Notes: generated by a model from the sequence alone, not told the origin. A DNA stretch of 64,000 nucleotides from Streptomyces sp. DI166 (GCF_900091315.1 NZ_FLSP01000002.1:124001-188000); one strand, 5' to 3'; numbered from the stretch's first letter, positions 45,367 through 55,100 are shown. Program-made: numbers and translations.

Positions 45367-46416
45367 ATGGCGCGGGACATGCTCACCATCGGCGCCTTCG
45401 CGCGCGCCTGCCGCCTGTCGCCCAAGGCCCTGCGCCTGTACGACGAACTCGGCCTGCTGCGCCCCGCCCGGGTGGACCCGGAGACCGGCTACCGCTACTA
45501 CGCGCCCGCCCAGCTCGAACAGGCCCGCCTGGTCGCCTGGCTGCGCCGCGTCGGCATGCCGCTGGCCCGCATCCGCGAGGTCGGCGCACTGCCGCCGGAA
45601 GCGGTGGCCCGGGAGATCCGGGCGTACTGGGCGGAGGTGGAGGCCGAGACGGCCGTACGACGGGACCTGGCCGCGTTCCTGGTCGACCGGCTCACCACGA
45701 CGTCGAGAGAGGACACCATCATGCTTCGACTGCGTCACTCGGCCCACTCGGACCGCGGCCTGGTCCGCCCCGCCAACCAGGACACGGCGTACGCGGGCAG
45801 CCGCCTGCTCGCGGTCGCCGACGGCTACGGCCCCGACGGTGGCCCCGCGAGCAGCACGGCCGTGGCGGCGCTGCGCCGTCTGGAGGCCTCGGAGCTGCCC
45901 GCCGGGAACGTGCTGAACCTGCTGGAGGAGGCGGCGCGGGAGGCCGCGCAGGGGATCACCGAGGAGGCCGGGACGACTCTGACGGCCCTGCTGTGGACGG
46001 GCTCACGGCTGGCGCTGGTGCACATCGGCGACTCGCGCGCGTATCTGCTGCGCGACGGGGCCCTGTTCCGCATCACCCACGACCACACCGTCGTACAGTC
46101 CCTGATCGACGAGGGACGGCTCACCCCCGAGGAGGCGGTCAGCCACCCGCAGCGCTCCCTGCTGCTGAAGTCCCTGTCCCCGGACCGGGCCCCGGCGCCG
46201 GACCTGCGGCTCCAGGACGCCGCCGCCGGCGACCGCTACCTGCTCTGCTCCGACGGGCTGTCCACGGTGGTGCCCGACGCCCGTATCCGCGAGGAGCTGG
46301 GCACCGCCCCGGACCCGGACACCGCCGTACGGGCCCTGATCGACGCGGCGAACGCGGCGGGCGGCCCCGACAACGTCAGCTGTGTGGTCGCGGACGTGGT
46401 CGAGGCGGCGGCCTGA
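45367..46416 (+). CDS. MerR-PP2C fusion regulator
   Basis: 349 residues from the ATG at 45367 (GGGGGA upstream). Residues 1-115 are a MerR DNA-binding unit: LTIGAFARACRLSPKALRLYDELG then DPETGYRYYAPAQLEQARLV. Residues from about 120 are a PP2C Ser/Thr phosphatase: SDRGLVRPANQDTAYAGS, VADGYGPDGGPAS, HIGDSRAYLLRDG, LLCSDGLS and GGPDNVSCVV. The metal-binding aspartates are all present, so an active phosphatase is expected. No ligand-binding half of a MerR sensor remains; the phosphatase takes its place. Promoter binding could be coupled to dephosphorylation, but no target is visible. Confidence 0.92.
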   Translation: MARDMLTIGAFARACRLSPKALRLYDELGLLRPARVDPETGYRYYAPAQLEQARLVAWLRRVGMPLARIREVGALPPEAVAREIRAYWAEVEAETAVRRDLAAFLVDRLTTTSREDTIMLRLRHSAHSDRGLVRPANQDTAYAGSRLLAVADGYGPDGGPASSTAVAALRRLEASELPAGNVLNLLEEAAREAAQGITEEAGTTLTALLWTGSRLALVHIGDSRAYLLRDGALFRITHDHTVVQSLIDEGRLTPEEAVSHPQRSLLLKSLSPDRAPAPDLRLQDAAAGDRYLLCSDGLSTVVPDARIREELGTAPDPDTAVRALIDAANAAGGPDNVSCVVADVVEAAA

Positions 46417-46419
46417 GCC

Positions 46420-47256
46420 TCAGCCGACCGCCTCCTCCGCCACGTCCAGCACCAGCTGCGGCGCGCTGTCCGCCCCGAGCTGGCGCAGGACCAGCGCGAG
46501 CAGCTCGCCGCAGCGCACGCTGACCCGGCTGTCGGGCGGCAGGGAGGCGGCGAGGCTGATGAGCTGCCAGGCGCAGTGGGCCTCCATGAAGCACAGGCCG
46601 CGCAGATCGAGGGAGATCCAGGTGGGGCGGGAGGCGTCCTGGAGGGCGACCGCCTCGCGCAGGGTCTCCACGTAGTCGGTGCGGCAGTCGGCGGGTTCCG
46701 CGACCCGCAGGGGGTGGACCCGGGCCACGCCGTCCCGCAGGCCGCGGCCGAAGCGCTGGCGGTCGTACCAGCAGATCGCGGTGAACAGCGGGTCGGCGAA
46801 GAGCGGCGCCACCGACGCCTCGTAGTCCAGCAGCAGTTCCTCGGCGACGCCCGCCCGGGCCGCCCACCCCATGTCGGCGCTGATCCGCAGGCCCGCCCAG
46901 CCCTCCTGGTGGGCACGCTCGACCTCGGCCCTGTACGCCTCGACGGTGCGCTCCTTGTCGAAGCTGCCGTCCGGAAGGTAGAGCTGCGGGCTGCGCCTGA
47001 GCGCCAGCTGTCCGCTCGCCAGGGCCTGCGAGGCGGCGGACCCGGACCGGTCGAGCAGGGCCACGACCTCGTCGTCCTGGAGATCGTCCGGGTCCATGAC
47101 CAGCAGGACCTTCTCCCGGCGGGCGAGGCTGGTCCGGGTGTAGGCGGTGAACACCGCCCATGTGGTCTCGCCGTCGCCCGTCTCCAGACAGGCGTGATCG
47201 CCCAGTTGCAGCCGCTCGACGGCCACGGTCCGCTCGGACCGATCGGGAAGCTCCAT
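46420..47256 (-). CDS. MEDS/STAS-type regulatory protein
   Basis: 278 residues. The N-terminus VERLQLGDHACLETGDGETTW followed by AVFTAYTRTSLARREKVLLVMDPDDL is the MEDS domain, a P-loop-like sensor often fused to histidine kinases or anti-sigma antagonists. The C-terminal 90 residues (ISLDLRGLCFMEAHCAWQLI) resemble a STAS-like anti-sigma-factor antagonist. It is therefore likely to act in partner-switching control of an alternative sigma factor. No anti-sigma or sigma gene is adjacent. It is convergent with the MerR-PP2C gene, 3 bp apart, so the two may form a small signalling unit. Confidence 0.75.
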   Translation of the reverse strand: MELPDRSERTVAVERLQLGDHACLETGDGETTWAVFTAYTRTSLARREKVLLVMDPDDLQDDEVVALLDRSGSAASQALASGQLALRRSPQLYLPDGSFDKERTVEAYRAEVERAHQEGWAGLRISADMGWAARAGVAEELLLDYEASVAPLFADPLFTAICWYDRQRFGRGLRDGVARVHPLRVAEPADCRTDYVETLREAVALQDASRPTWISLDLRGLCFMEAHCAWQLISLAASLPPDSRVSVRCGELLALVLRQLGADSAPQLVLDVAEEAVG

Positions 47257-47411
47257 GGCGCGACATTAGGCACAGATGCCGCAACCCCACCTGGATGATC
47301 GTGGATGTCCGCGTGGAGTGCGGGTTCTGAGAGAAAGGGGGTGGTGAGTGACCGTCTCGGCTCGCACGGCTGCGCTGATTGATCGAGCGGGCTGTCGCGG
47401 CGGTGATTGAT

Positions 47412-47465
47412 CGGTCCCTGCGGGGACAGACCGCCCTACGGTCCCTGCGGGGACAGACAGCCCTA
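47412..47465. repeat. Two 27-nt tandem repeats with hairpins after a stop codon
   Basis: Units 47412-47438 and 47439-47465 differ at two bases. Each holds GTCCC-TGCG-GGGAC (a 5-bp hairpin), and each ends in CTA, so the TAG stop of the minus-strand gene at 47463 is itself duplicated. They may serve as 3' end stabilisers or a weak terminator for the envelope operon. Confidence 0.8.
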
Positions 47466-48053
47466 CGGTTCCACCGCCACCCGCTGCAACAGCCCCCACG
47501 TGAACTCCGCCGCGCACGCGTGCCGCTTGCCCTCGGTGTCCGGGGCGGTGAAGGCCAGGCCCCAGCGGGTGGGCGCCGAGCCCTCCAGGGGGCGGGCCGG
47601 GGCGAAGGCGCGGGCCGCCTCGTCGACCGTGCAGGACCACGGGGTCAGGTCGGCCAGGGTGCGCAGGGAAGGGGCGGCGGCGCCGGGGGCGCGGATCAGC
47701 CACTCGTTCCAGACGGCGCCGGTCGGGGCGAGCAGCACCTCGAAGCGCAGGGTGGGCCACAGCGGCACCGGCCACAGCAGCGCCTCGCACTCCAGGTCGC
47801 CCACCTTCCGGGTCAGCACCGACTCGGGGGCGCCGAGGACCGAACGGTACCGGGAGGCGGCGGCGCGGGCGCGCGGGGAGCGGACCATCGCCTGCCACTT
47901 CTTGTTGGCCTCGCGCATCTCGGCGATCGAGACGCCGAGTTCATGACGGGCCGTCTCGACCAGGTCCGGGTTGTGGTCGGCCATCCGGCGCAGCAGGACG
48001 AGCTGGAACTGGAGCGGGCCGAAGGGGGCCGGTGCGGCGGGCATGGGTCCCAT
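47463..48053 (-). CDS. Protein of unknown function, last gene of the envelope operon
   Basis: 196 residues if the ATG at 48053 is used (193 from ATG 48044). No known domain is recognised. The chain reads LQFQLVLLRRMADHNPDLVETA, then a basic helix (REANKKWQAMVRSPRARAAAS), then a beta-rich part (LECEALLWPVPLWPTLRFEVLL...TPWSCTV). No signal peptide or membrane segment. The upstream FkbM gene reads 113 nt into it in another frame, far more than the usual 4-nt overlaps, which may mean that a mutation lengthened the FkbM frame. The 3' end carries a tandem repeat with hairpins. Confidence 0.6.
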   Translation of the reverse strand: MGPMPAAPAPFGPLQFQLVLLRRMADHNPDLVETARHELGVSIAEMREANKKWQAMVRSPRARAAASRYRSVLGAPESVLTRKVGDLECEALLWPVPLWPTLRFEVLLAPTGAVWNEWLIRAPGAAAPSLRTLADLTPWSCTVDEAARAFAPARPLEGSAPTRWGLAFTAPDTEGKRHACAAEFTWGLLQRVAVEP

Positions 48054-48837
48054 CGTCGCGCACCGCGCCACCGGGGCGGCGCCCGTCCGGCAGGAACAGC
48101 ACCGAATTGACGTACCGGGGACCGCCGCCCGGCAGGACCCGGCGCAGCAGGCCCCGGCTGACGACGTGCTGGGCCCCGCGCTGGTGGTCCCGGAGCGGGA
48201 AGCGGTCCAACGGCACCCAGTGCGTGCCCGGCAGCACCCAGCCGGCGTAGCCCAGCAGGGAGAGGTAGGTGACGACCGGCGCGATCGGCTGGATGCGGGT
48301 CTCCAGCTCGACGAAGAGGGCGGGCCGGTCGCGGGCGATGACGCCGGTCGCGCCGCGCAGCACGGCCAGTTCGCTGCCGTCCACGTCGATCTTGATGAAA
48401 CCGACGTCACGCAGGCCGAGTTCGTCGAGCGTCACACAGCCCACGTTCAGGGCGCGCCCGTGGATGTCCCGCCGCACCAGCGAGGACACGCCCCGGTCGC
48501 CGCCGTCGTCGGAGGGCAGCCAGAGCCGGGCCAGTCCGGGGCGGTCGGAGGCGGCGGCCTGTACGACCCGTACGTTGGGCGGGGCACCGGAGGCCAGCAG
48601 CCGGGCCAGCCGCGGCACCGGTTCCACGGTCACCACCCGGCGGGCCCGCCGGGACAGCCGGTGCGTCCAGGGCCCGTACCAGCCGCCGACGTCCACCGCC
48701 GTACCGCACGACGGCGGGCACAGCTCGCCGAGGCGGGCCAGCTCCGGTTCGAACCGCGGGTACACCGCGCGGGCGGTCGCGGCGACCAGCCGGAGCGGCA
48801 GATGCGGCGCCACCCGGGCCGCGAGTGTCCTGGTCAT
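47941..48837 (-). CDS. FkbM-family methyltransferase
   Basis: 298 residues. The Rossmann SAM-binding part reads GTAVDVGGWYGPWTHRLS (motif I), TVEPVP (acidic loop), DVGFIKIDVDGSELAVLRGA and LFVELETRI, which are the FkbM hallmark motifs. These enzymes O-methylate sugars or natural products. The last 40 residues are Pro/Arg-rich, coded inside the overlap with the next gene, and may be an artefact of a lost stop. ATG at 48837 overlaps the Trm112 stop by 4 nt. Its presence in a glycan operon suggests methylation of a cell-envelope sugar. Confidence 0.88.
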   Translation of the reverse strand: MTRTLAARVAPHLPLRLVAATARAVYPRFEPELARLGELCPPSCGTAVDVGGWYGPWTHRLSRRARRVVTVEPVPRLARLLASGAPPNVRVVQAAASDRPGLARLWLPSDDGGDRGVSSLVRRDIHGRALNVGCVTLDELGLRDVGFIKIDVDGSELAVLRGATGVIARDRPALFVELETRIQPIAPVVTYLSLLGYAGWVLPGTHWVPLDRFPLRDHQRGAQHVVSRGLLRRVLPGGGPRYVNSVLFLPDGRRPGGAVRDDGTHARRTGPLRPAPVPARPAAPDGRPQPGPGRDGPS

Positions 48838-49061
48838 GGCACCATCCGTTTGAGGAGCGCCTCGTGCTCGTCCTCGTCGACCTGCTCACCGGAGGACGGC
48901 AGCAGTTGCGGGATGCCGTCGACGATCGGATAGCGGCGGCGCAGGCGCGGGTTGTACAGCGCCTCGTCCGGGTCGGCCGGGGCGTCCGGCGGGAGCAGGT
49001 GCAGCCGGCCCTTGTCGAGCGGGCAGGCCAGGATGCGCAGCAGCGGGTCGTCGGGGTTCAC
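48834..49061 (-). CDS. Trm112-family small protein
   Basis: 75 residues from the GTG at 49061. LLRILACPLDKGRL near the N-terminus and YPIVDGIPQLLP in the middle form the Trm112/UPF0434 pattern. Zinc-binding is reduced: only the cysteine of ACPLD is present where the full family has paired cysteines. Trm112 proteins stabilise or activate methyltransferases, and this one sits directly upstream of an FkbM methyltransferase, so partnering with one of the operon's methyltransferases is plausible. It overlaps both neighbours by 4 nt. Confidence 0.85.
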   Translation of the reverse strand: MNPDDPLLRILACPLDKGRLHLLPPDAPADPDEALYNPRLRRRYPIVDGIPQLLPSSGEQVDEDEHEALLKRMVP

Positions 49062-49984
49062 GGTGGGGTCAACTCCTTGGCACCGAGAGGTCGTGGGGTG
49101 CGCGCCGGCTGGTCGTGCCGGGGCATGGACAGCAGGACGGCGATGGCGAGCGCGATGCCCGCGACGCGCAGCGCGAGCCGCAGCGGGTCCTCCGGAAGCG
49201 CCTCGCCGAACGAGAGCGTGCCGAGCACCGCCGTGTACAGACAGGTCACGGTCGTGCACACCGGCACGATCAGCGAGGCCCGGCAGCGCTGCAGCGCCGC
49301 CTGCGACATCACCAGGCCGAACGCGCCGGTGAACAGCAGCAGATACGGGTACGGCGAGCGCAGCAGCCCGAGCAGGGCGCCGCCCCAGCCGTCGGCGGAG
49401 AGCCGGCTGGAGACGCCCTTGATGGCCAGCGAGCTGACGCCGTACAGCAGGCCCACGGCCACCCCGTACTCCACGCCCGTGGTGGGCAGCCGGTGCCGGT
49501 GCCGGGCGCGCCGCTCGGCGGAGGTGTACAGCCACACCCCGGCCGCCAGCGACGGCACGCACACCAGCAGGATCAGCGGGTACGGGGCCTCCGCGCCCAC
49601 CGTCTCACCGGGCCCCTCGCGCAGGGACAGCACCACCATCAGCAGCGCGGCGAGGATCGCGACCAGGGCGTACCGCTCCCGGCCGCTGGTCTCCTCGCCC
49701 AGCAATCGGGCCGACAGCAGCACCAGCAGGACCAGTCCGGAGACGAACAGGCCCTGGGCGGCGGCGATCGGCAGGGTGCGGTAGACGGCGAGCTGGGCGC
49801 CGAACCCGGCCGCCAGCGCCAGCGAGCCGCCGATCCACAGCGGGCTGCCCAGCACCAGCCGCAGCAGCCGGGCGGGCCGTCGGACCGACACCTCCGGCAG
49901 GGCGGCCAGCGCCCTCTTCTCCAGGACGAATCCGGTGCTGTACAGCACGTTCGCCAACAGGGCCGCGGCCACTCCCCACCACAT
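49058..49984 (-). CDS. DMT-superfamily (EamA-like) membrane transporter
   Basis: 308 residues with about nine to ten hydrophobic helices, starting WWGVAAALLANVLYSTGFVLE and ending LALRVAGIALAIAVLLSM. The two-fold internal repeat of drug/metabolite transporters is evident (helices around 40-140 and 175-290). Substrates in the family include lipids, nucleotides and small metabolites. In an operon with glycosyl- and methyltransferases, a flippase-like role for a lipid-linked sugar is possible but unproven. Start ATG 49984; the GTGA overlap with the Trm112 gene sits at 49058-49061. Confidence 0.83.
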   Translation of the reverse strand: MWWGVAAALLANVLYSTGFVLEKRALAALPEVSVRRPARLLRLVLGSPLWIGGSLALAAGFGAQLAVYRTLPIAAAQGLFVSGLVLLVLLSARLLGEETSGRERYALVAILAALLMVVLSLREGPGETVGAEAPYPLILLVCVPSLAAGVWLYTSAERRARHRHRLPTTGVEYGVAVGLLYGVSSLAIKGVSSRLSADGWGGALLGLLRSPYPYLLLFTGAFGLVMSQAALQRCRASLIVPVCTTVTCLYTAVLGTLSFGEALPEDPLRLALRVAGIALAIAVLLSMPRHDQPARTPRPLGAKELTPP

Positions 49985-50000
49985 GGTCTGCGTCCTCTTC

Positions 50001-50762
50001 CTAGGTCTTGCGCGCGGGCGGCTTCTGGGCGTGCAGCAGGAGGATCGAGGCGAGCGAGGGTCTGGAGCAGGCCAGCCGGTCCAGCGGACGCAGCGGACGC
50101 GGTACGCCGTGGAAGGGGGCGCCCGCGAGGCGTACGACCTCGAAACCGGAGGCGGCGACGAACTCCTTCAGGGCGCGGGCGGTGTACAGGCGCAGGTGTC
50201 CCACGACCTCCTTGCCGGGGCGGCCGTGGATCGCGCGCAGGCTCACCTCGGAGAACACGGGCTGGACCCCGGCCAGCAGCAGGGCCCGGTTGTACCAGGC
50301 GGCCAGGTTCGGGGTGGACAGCATCAGATGGCCGCCGGGGCGCAGCACGCGGCGGATCTCGTCGAGCGCGGCGTCCGGGTCGACGAGGTGCTCGACCACC
50401 TCGCTGAACAGGACCGCGTCGGCCGACTCGTCCTTGAACGGCAGCCCCCCGCCGGTGAGTTCACCGCGGACGGGGGTGAGGGCGAGCGTGGCGCGGGCCC
50501 GGCGCAGGGCGTCCTGGGACCAGTCCACGCCGATGATGCGATGGCCCTTGAGGAGGGGGGCGGCGACCGCTGCCGCGCTGCCGTCGCCGCAGCCGATGTC
50601 CAGGATGGTGCGGGGTGTCTTCTCGGCGCCGGTGCCTATGGCTGCCGCGAGCATGCGGGCCTGGCGGAGGCTGCGCGGGGTGCCGGAGGCGACCGGGACG
50701 GCCGGGTCCTCGTAGAAGTCCCGCAGTTCCCTGGGCTTTTCCGGCGGGGCGCTGGTGGTCAC
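50001..50762 (-). CDS. Class I SAM-dependent methyltransferase
   Basis: 253 residues from the GTG at 50762, overlapping the acyltransferase stop by 4 nt. Motifs: RTILDIGCGDGSAAAVA (SAM motif I), IIGVDWSQDAL (acidic loop), FSEVVEHLVDPDAALDEI (post-II), GGHLMLSTPN. The overall form is of the UbiE/Methyltransf_11 kind, with a membrane-associated tail (AFVAASGFEV-like) near the C-terminus. The substrate is unknown; the context points to an envelope glycolipid. It is 16 bp from the DMT gene, the only non-overlapping gap in the operon. Confidence 0.87.
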   Translation of the reverse strand: MTTSAPPEKPRELRDFYEDPAVPVASGTPRSLRQARMLAAAIGTGAEKTPRTILDIGCGDGSAAAVAAPLLKGHRIIGVDWSQDALRRARATLALTPVRGELTGGGLPFKDESADAVLFSEVVEHLVDPDAALDEIRRVLRPGGHLMLSTPNLAAWYNRALLLAGVQPVFSEVSLRAIHGRPGKEVVGHLRLYTARALKEFVAASGFEVVRLAGAPFHGVPRPLRPLDRLACSRPSLASILLLHAQKPPARKT

Positions 50763-52177
50763 TCCGGGGCCTCCGTGGTGTGCAGGTAGTGCTCGAACAG
50801 GTCCCGCAGATGGGCGCCGTCGCCGTGGCTGAGCAGCGTGCGCGACCAGCGCAGGGCCAGGTGCAGACGGCCCGTCGTGGAGGCCGTGGTCACCGTCAGC
50901 CCGCGGGGCATCCTGGCCGGGGCCGAGAACCACACCGCGTGCGCGCGGCCGGCCTCCTCGCCGAAGTCCAGGGGGTACGGGATACGGCCGATGTTGCTGA
51001 GGAGTGTGGTCGAGGTCCAGGGCGCCGCCGCCCTGCGCAGGCCGCGGGTGAGCGCGGCGCGCCAGGCCACGGGGGTGACCGGGGCGGTGAGAAGGGCGGC
51101 GCCCCTGCCCAGTTGGGGGCGGGGGAGGGACTTCAGGGCGCGGGTTCTCTCGGCCGTGCGGCGGAGGAGCGCGGGGAGGTCGTCGGTGCGCAACTCCTCT
51201 GGGGTGAAGGGGACTTCGACGAGTCTTGTGCCGTTGCCGATGGGCATGCCGCGGTCCCTGGGGCGGTCGTCGACCGGCATCGTGATGCGCAGGGGGCGGG
51301 GTGGTTCGCCGTGCTCGCGGTTCCAGTGCGTGAGGGTGAGCGCGGTGGCGATCATGAGCTGGTCGTTGACCGTGTACGGGGAGCCCTTGGGGCGGTGGGG
51401 GAGGGGGAGTTCGGTGACGAGCATGCCGTTGCCGGGGCTCGGTTCGGGGGTGCCCTGGGCCACGCGGGCGGGGCGGGACCAGTTGGAGGGGGTGTCGGGG
51501 GCGGGGGGTGGTGCGTCGGGCTGTCGGACGGGGGGTGCGGTGGGGGAGTTGTCGCGGCCGCCGTACAACTCGGCGGCGGTGGCGAGGACTCGGAGGCACG
51601 CCGGGCCGTCCAGTGCCGTGTGGTTGATGGTGAGGAACAGGACGGTGTTGTGGTGGGCGGGTGGGTCCGCCTGCCCGCGCTCGCGGGGTGCCGCTTCCTT
51701 GGTCGCGGGGGCCGCCCCAGCGGCACGACTGCCCGCAGCTGGGTGGGCGGTGGCTTCGCTGCCTTCCGCCGGGCCCGCGTCCATCACCACCTCCAGGCGG
51801 ACCGGGGGTGAGGCCGACAGGGGAGGTGCCGTCGTCAGGGCGCGGGTGCGGGCGTCTCGTAGGGCGTCCGGGCCCGGGGGCGGGAAGGTGACCACCTCTA
51901 CGTCCGGGGACTCGGTCAGTTCCCATTCGTAGCGGCGGCGGTACCAGGCCCCCGGGGCCTCGCGCATCAGGATGCGGGGGTGGTGGCGCAGGGCCTCGAT
52001 GAACGCCTCGCGGAGGCGGGGCGGGTCCACCGGGCCCGGGAGGTGGACCTCGATGTGGACCGTTTCCGGTTCCTCCTCCTGGAGGCAGTGGCGGGCTATC
52101 TCGTCCACCACCGGGAAGGGGACGCGGGGCGGCCCGGGGTTAGTCCTTGGCCGGTGCAGGGTCGTCATCGCCGTCAC
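50759..52177 (-). CDS. Condensation-fold acyltransferase (PapA/WS-like)
   Basis: 472 residues from the ATG at 52177; ATG 52168 is an alternative. The active-site motif reads INHTALDGPACLRVL, the HxxxDG of condensation/acyltransferase enzymes. A second family mark is RITMPVDDRPRDRGMPIGNGT, the DDR-type block that ends in NG, and LLSNIGRIPYPLDFG. Standing alone and without carrier domains, such proteins transfer acyl groups onto glycolipids (PapA family). In this operon it may acylate an arabinose- or sugar-containing lipid. It ends only inside the methyltransferase start and begins inside the AftD stop, so translation is coupled. Confidence 0.83.
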   Translation of the reverse strand: MTAMTTLHRPRTNPGPPRVPFPVVDEIARHCLQEEEPETVHIEVHLPGPVDPPRLREAFIEALRHHPRILMREAPGAWYRRRYEWELTESPDVEVVTFPPPGPDALRDARTRALTTAPPLSASPPVRLEVVMDAGPAEGSEATAHPAAGSRAAGAAPATKEAAPRERGQADPPAHHNTVLFLTINHTALDGPACLRVLATAAELYGGRDNSPTAPPVRQPDAPPPAPDTPSNWSRPARVAQGTPEPSPGNGMLVTELPLPHRPKGSPYTVNDQLMIATALTLTHWNREHGEPPRPLRITMPVDDRPRDRGMPIGNGTRLVEVPFTPEELRTDDLPALLRRTAERTRALKSLPRPQLGRGAALLTAPVTPVAWRAALTRGLRRAAAPWTSTTLLSNIGRIPYPLDFGEEAGRAHAVWFSAPARMPRGLTVTTASTTGRLHLALRWSRTLLSHGDGAHLRDLFEHYLHTTEAPE

Positions 52178-55100
52178 CCCCGTCCGCTGCCGCCGCCGGT
52201 TCCCCCACGCTCACCAGTGCCGCGAACAGGCCGATCAGCGCCAGCAGTTGGGCCGTGTGCCCGAACGCGCCCGTCGCCTCCCGTACCGGCTCTCCGGCGC
52301 CGAACGCCGCCACGATCCCGGCCGCCGCCAGCGCCAACAACGCCACCGGTACCAGGAGTTCGTGCCGGCGCCGGGCCAGCAGCGCGAACGCCGGGACCAA
52401 CAGCGCGAACCAGCCCGCGACCACCGCGGCGACCAGCGTCAGCGCCACCGTGCCCAGCCACAGCCCCGGCGCCGGCGGCACCGGCTGCGGCTCGTCCGGG
52501 TTGGGTTCGCGGCGCCGCCACAGGGCCAGGCCCGCCACGGCCGCGAGGGCCACCCCGCTGCCGATCAGCCCGGCGTCGTACGTCACCGCGGGCTCGTAGG
52601 AGAGCTTGATCGTGCCGCCCTCCCCGGCCGGGATCCGCCAGCCCTGCTGCCAGCCGTCGAGACGTACCGGCGTCAGCTTCTCGCCGTTGAGTTCGGCGCG
52701 CCAGCCGTCGTTGAAGTTCTCGTAGGTCGTCAGGTACGAGGCAGCGCCCGAGCCCACGGTCAGCTCGCGGCGGTCGCCCAGCCAGTCCCGTACGCCCAGC
52801 TCACGGCCGGAGGACGGGGACCCGGCGAGCGAACCGCGGGTCAGCTTCACCGCCGTCACCACCAGCGGGCCCGCGTCACCGGCCTCCACGCTGTGCTTGC
52901 CGGAGGAGAGTTCGAGGCCGCTCTCCGGGCACAGGGTCAGGTCCACCGGGCGGCGTTCCATCAGGTCCCGGACGGTCCCCTGGACGCTGGTCTCGTACAG
53001 CTCGCCGTCCACCGCCAGCGCCGGGCCCTTGCCGCAGGGCAGGGAGAAGGACCGGTCGTCCTCCGGCTTCGGGGTGCGGTAGCTGTCCAGCGCCGGGATG
53101 TAGGCCTCCGTCAGGCCCACCGGGAGCTGCATGTCCTCGTCGGCGAAGGGGTTGTACAGGGTCAGCGGCGCCGTCTCGGTGATGGTGATGTCGAGGCGGT
53201 CCGTGGTGATCGGCGGGAAGCGGACGTTGCCGTTCTCGTCGACGCCCGCGACGGCCGCGCCGTCCGGGGAGCTGATGTGCACCTCGGAGGGGCGGCTGGA
53301 CAGACCGCCGGCCGACGGGAGCACGATCTCGTCCATCGGCTGCTTGCCCTCCCAGCCGAGGTGGATGGTGGGCTTGTCGCCCGCGATCCACGCCGTGGTC
53401 AGGTCGCCGTCGGTGAGGTTGCGGGCCGAGAGCCCCGCGCCGAGGCGGGCGGTGGAGTCCGCGGTGGCCACGATCCGGCTCTCCTGCTCCGGCGCCACCT
53501 CGTACAGCATCCGGTCCAGCGCCTCACCCGGCACCGCCACCGCGCTCGCCTCGATCTCGTACGTGCCCGCCGTCGCCGTGGTGAAGCGGCGGTGCAGCCC
53601 CGCCTCGGTGCCCGTCGAGGACAGGCCCGTCGGGTCGGCCGGGCGGGACAGGGAGATCAGCTCGGTGTCGGCGGAGGACTTTTCGGCGTCCGTGGGCAGC
53701 CGCAGCAGCCGGGTGACCTGCACGTCCGGCAGGGCGATCTCGGCGAATCCCGCCCCGGTCAGCCCGGCGCGCCGCTCCACCGACTCCACGATCGTCAGCT
53801 TCATCCAGCCGGTCTCACCGGTCGGTGCCTTGATACTTTGCGTACGGCCGTTGGGCTCCAGCCAACTGGTCCTGCTGCCCCGCTCGGTCTCCACCCGCAC
53901 CCGCGTCGGCGCTGACCGCACGCCCTCCTGGGGCAGCGGGGTCACCTTGAAGGAGCCGGGCATGTCGTACTTCCCGGTGAACTCGATCCGCAGCCACTCG
54001 CCGTTGGAAGAGCCCAGCGAGCCCTCCGTCCAGGCGGTGTCCAGGTTGCCGTCGAAGGCGTTCACCGGGTCGTACTGCGGCAGGTGGAACAGCCAGTTGC
54101 CGTAGGAGGACGCCGACACCGAGCGGGCGCCGCGCAGTTCGGCGACCGTCTGATGGTCCTGGCCGGTGGTCGGCAGGATCTGGTGCGGCTTCTCGCCCGC
54201 GTCCTGCGTGGCGTCCGCCGCGTTGCGCTCGTCGCGCGTGTACGTGTACGAGGTGTTGGCGTTGACCAGGCCGAACCGGGTGTCCGCGCGCCGCAGTCCG
54301 TCGCCGACCACCTGGACCGGCGGGGAGCCGAGCCCCGGGTGGTTGTCGCCGGTCAGCACGCTCGCCCGGCCGCGCAGCTCACCGGCGACCGGCAGCAGCG
54401 CCTCGGGTCCGCCGGAGACCACGGCGGTGTCGGCGACCGCGCTCACCCCGGCCTGCCCCGGCCGCGGCACGTCCTGCGGCGGCTGGTAGATCTCCACCGC
54501 GCGCTGCCTCGGGTACAGGCCCTCCACCTGGAGCGGGGTGCCGGGGGCGATCGTGCCGCCGGTCATGACCGGGCCGTAGCCCTTCACCCGCTCGTAGCCG
54601 GACTGTTCGAGCGTCCGCTTGACCATGGTCGTCGGCACCTGGCCGATCTGGTCGGGGTCGAGGTCGTTGCGGACGACGATGTAGTAGATGCCCGCCCGGC
54701 TCAAGTAGTCGGCCAGGCCCGGGACTTCGGCGCCGCTGGTGAGCGCCTGCTGGACGGCGTCCATGGCGCGCCGGTTGCCGGCGGTGCCGAAGGGCACGTA
54801 GTCGCGCTGCGCCCAGCGGGAGTCGGCGGTCACGTCCAGCGGCTGGTCGATGGTGGAGCCCCAGGTGTAGATGCCGTGCGCGGTCGCCGGGACGACCAGG
54901 ACCCGGGCGTCCGGGGAGTACTCCTCCATCCAGTCGGCGGTGGCCTTCCAGTAGGCGGGGATCTCCTTGAACGAACCCGGGTTCAGGATCGAGCCGTTGA
55001 GGTACGGCCACATCAGACCGGGCAGTACCAGCACGGCCGTGATCAGCGGCAGGAATCGGCGGCCCGGCATGTGGCGGGCGCCGCGCGAGCGGGCGGCCAC

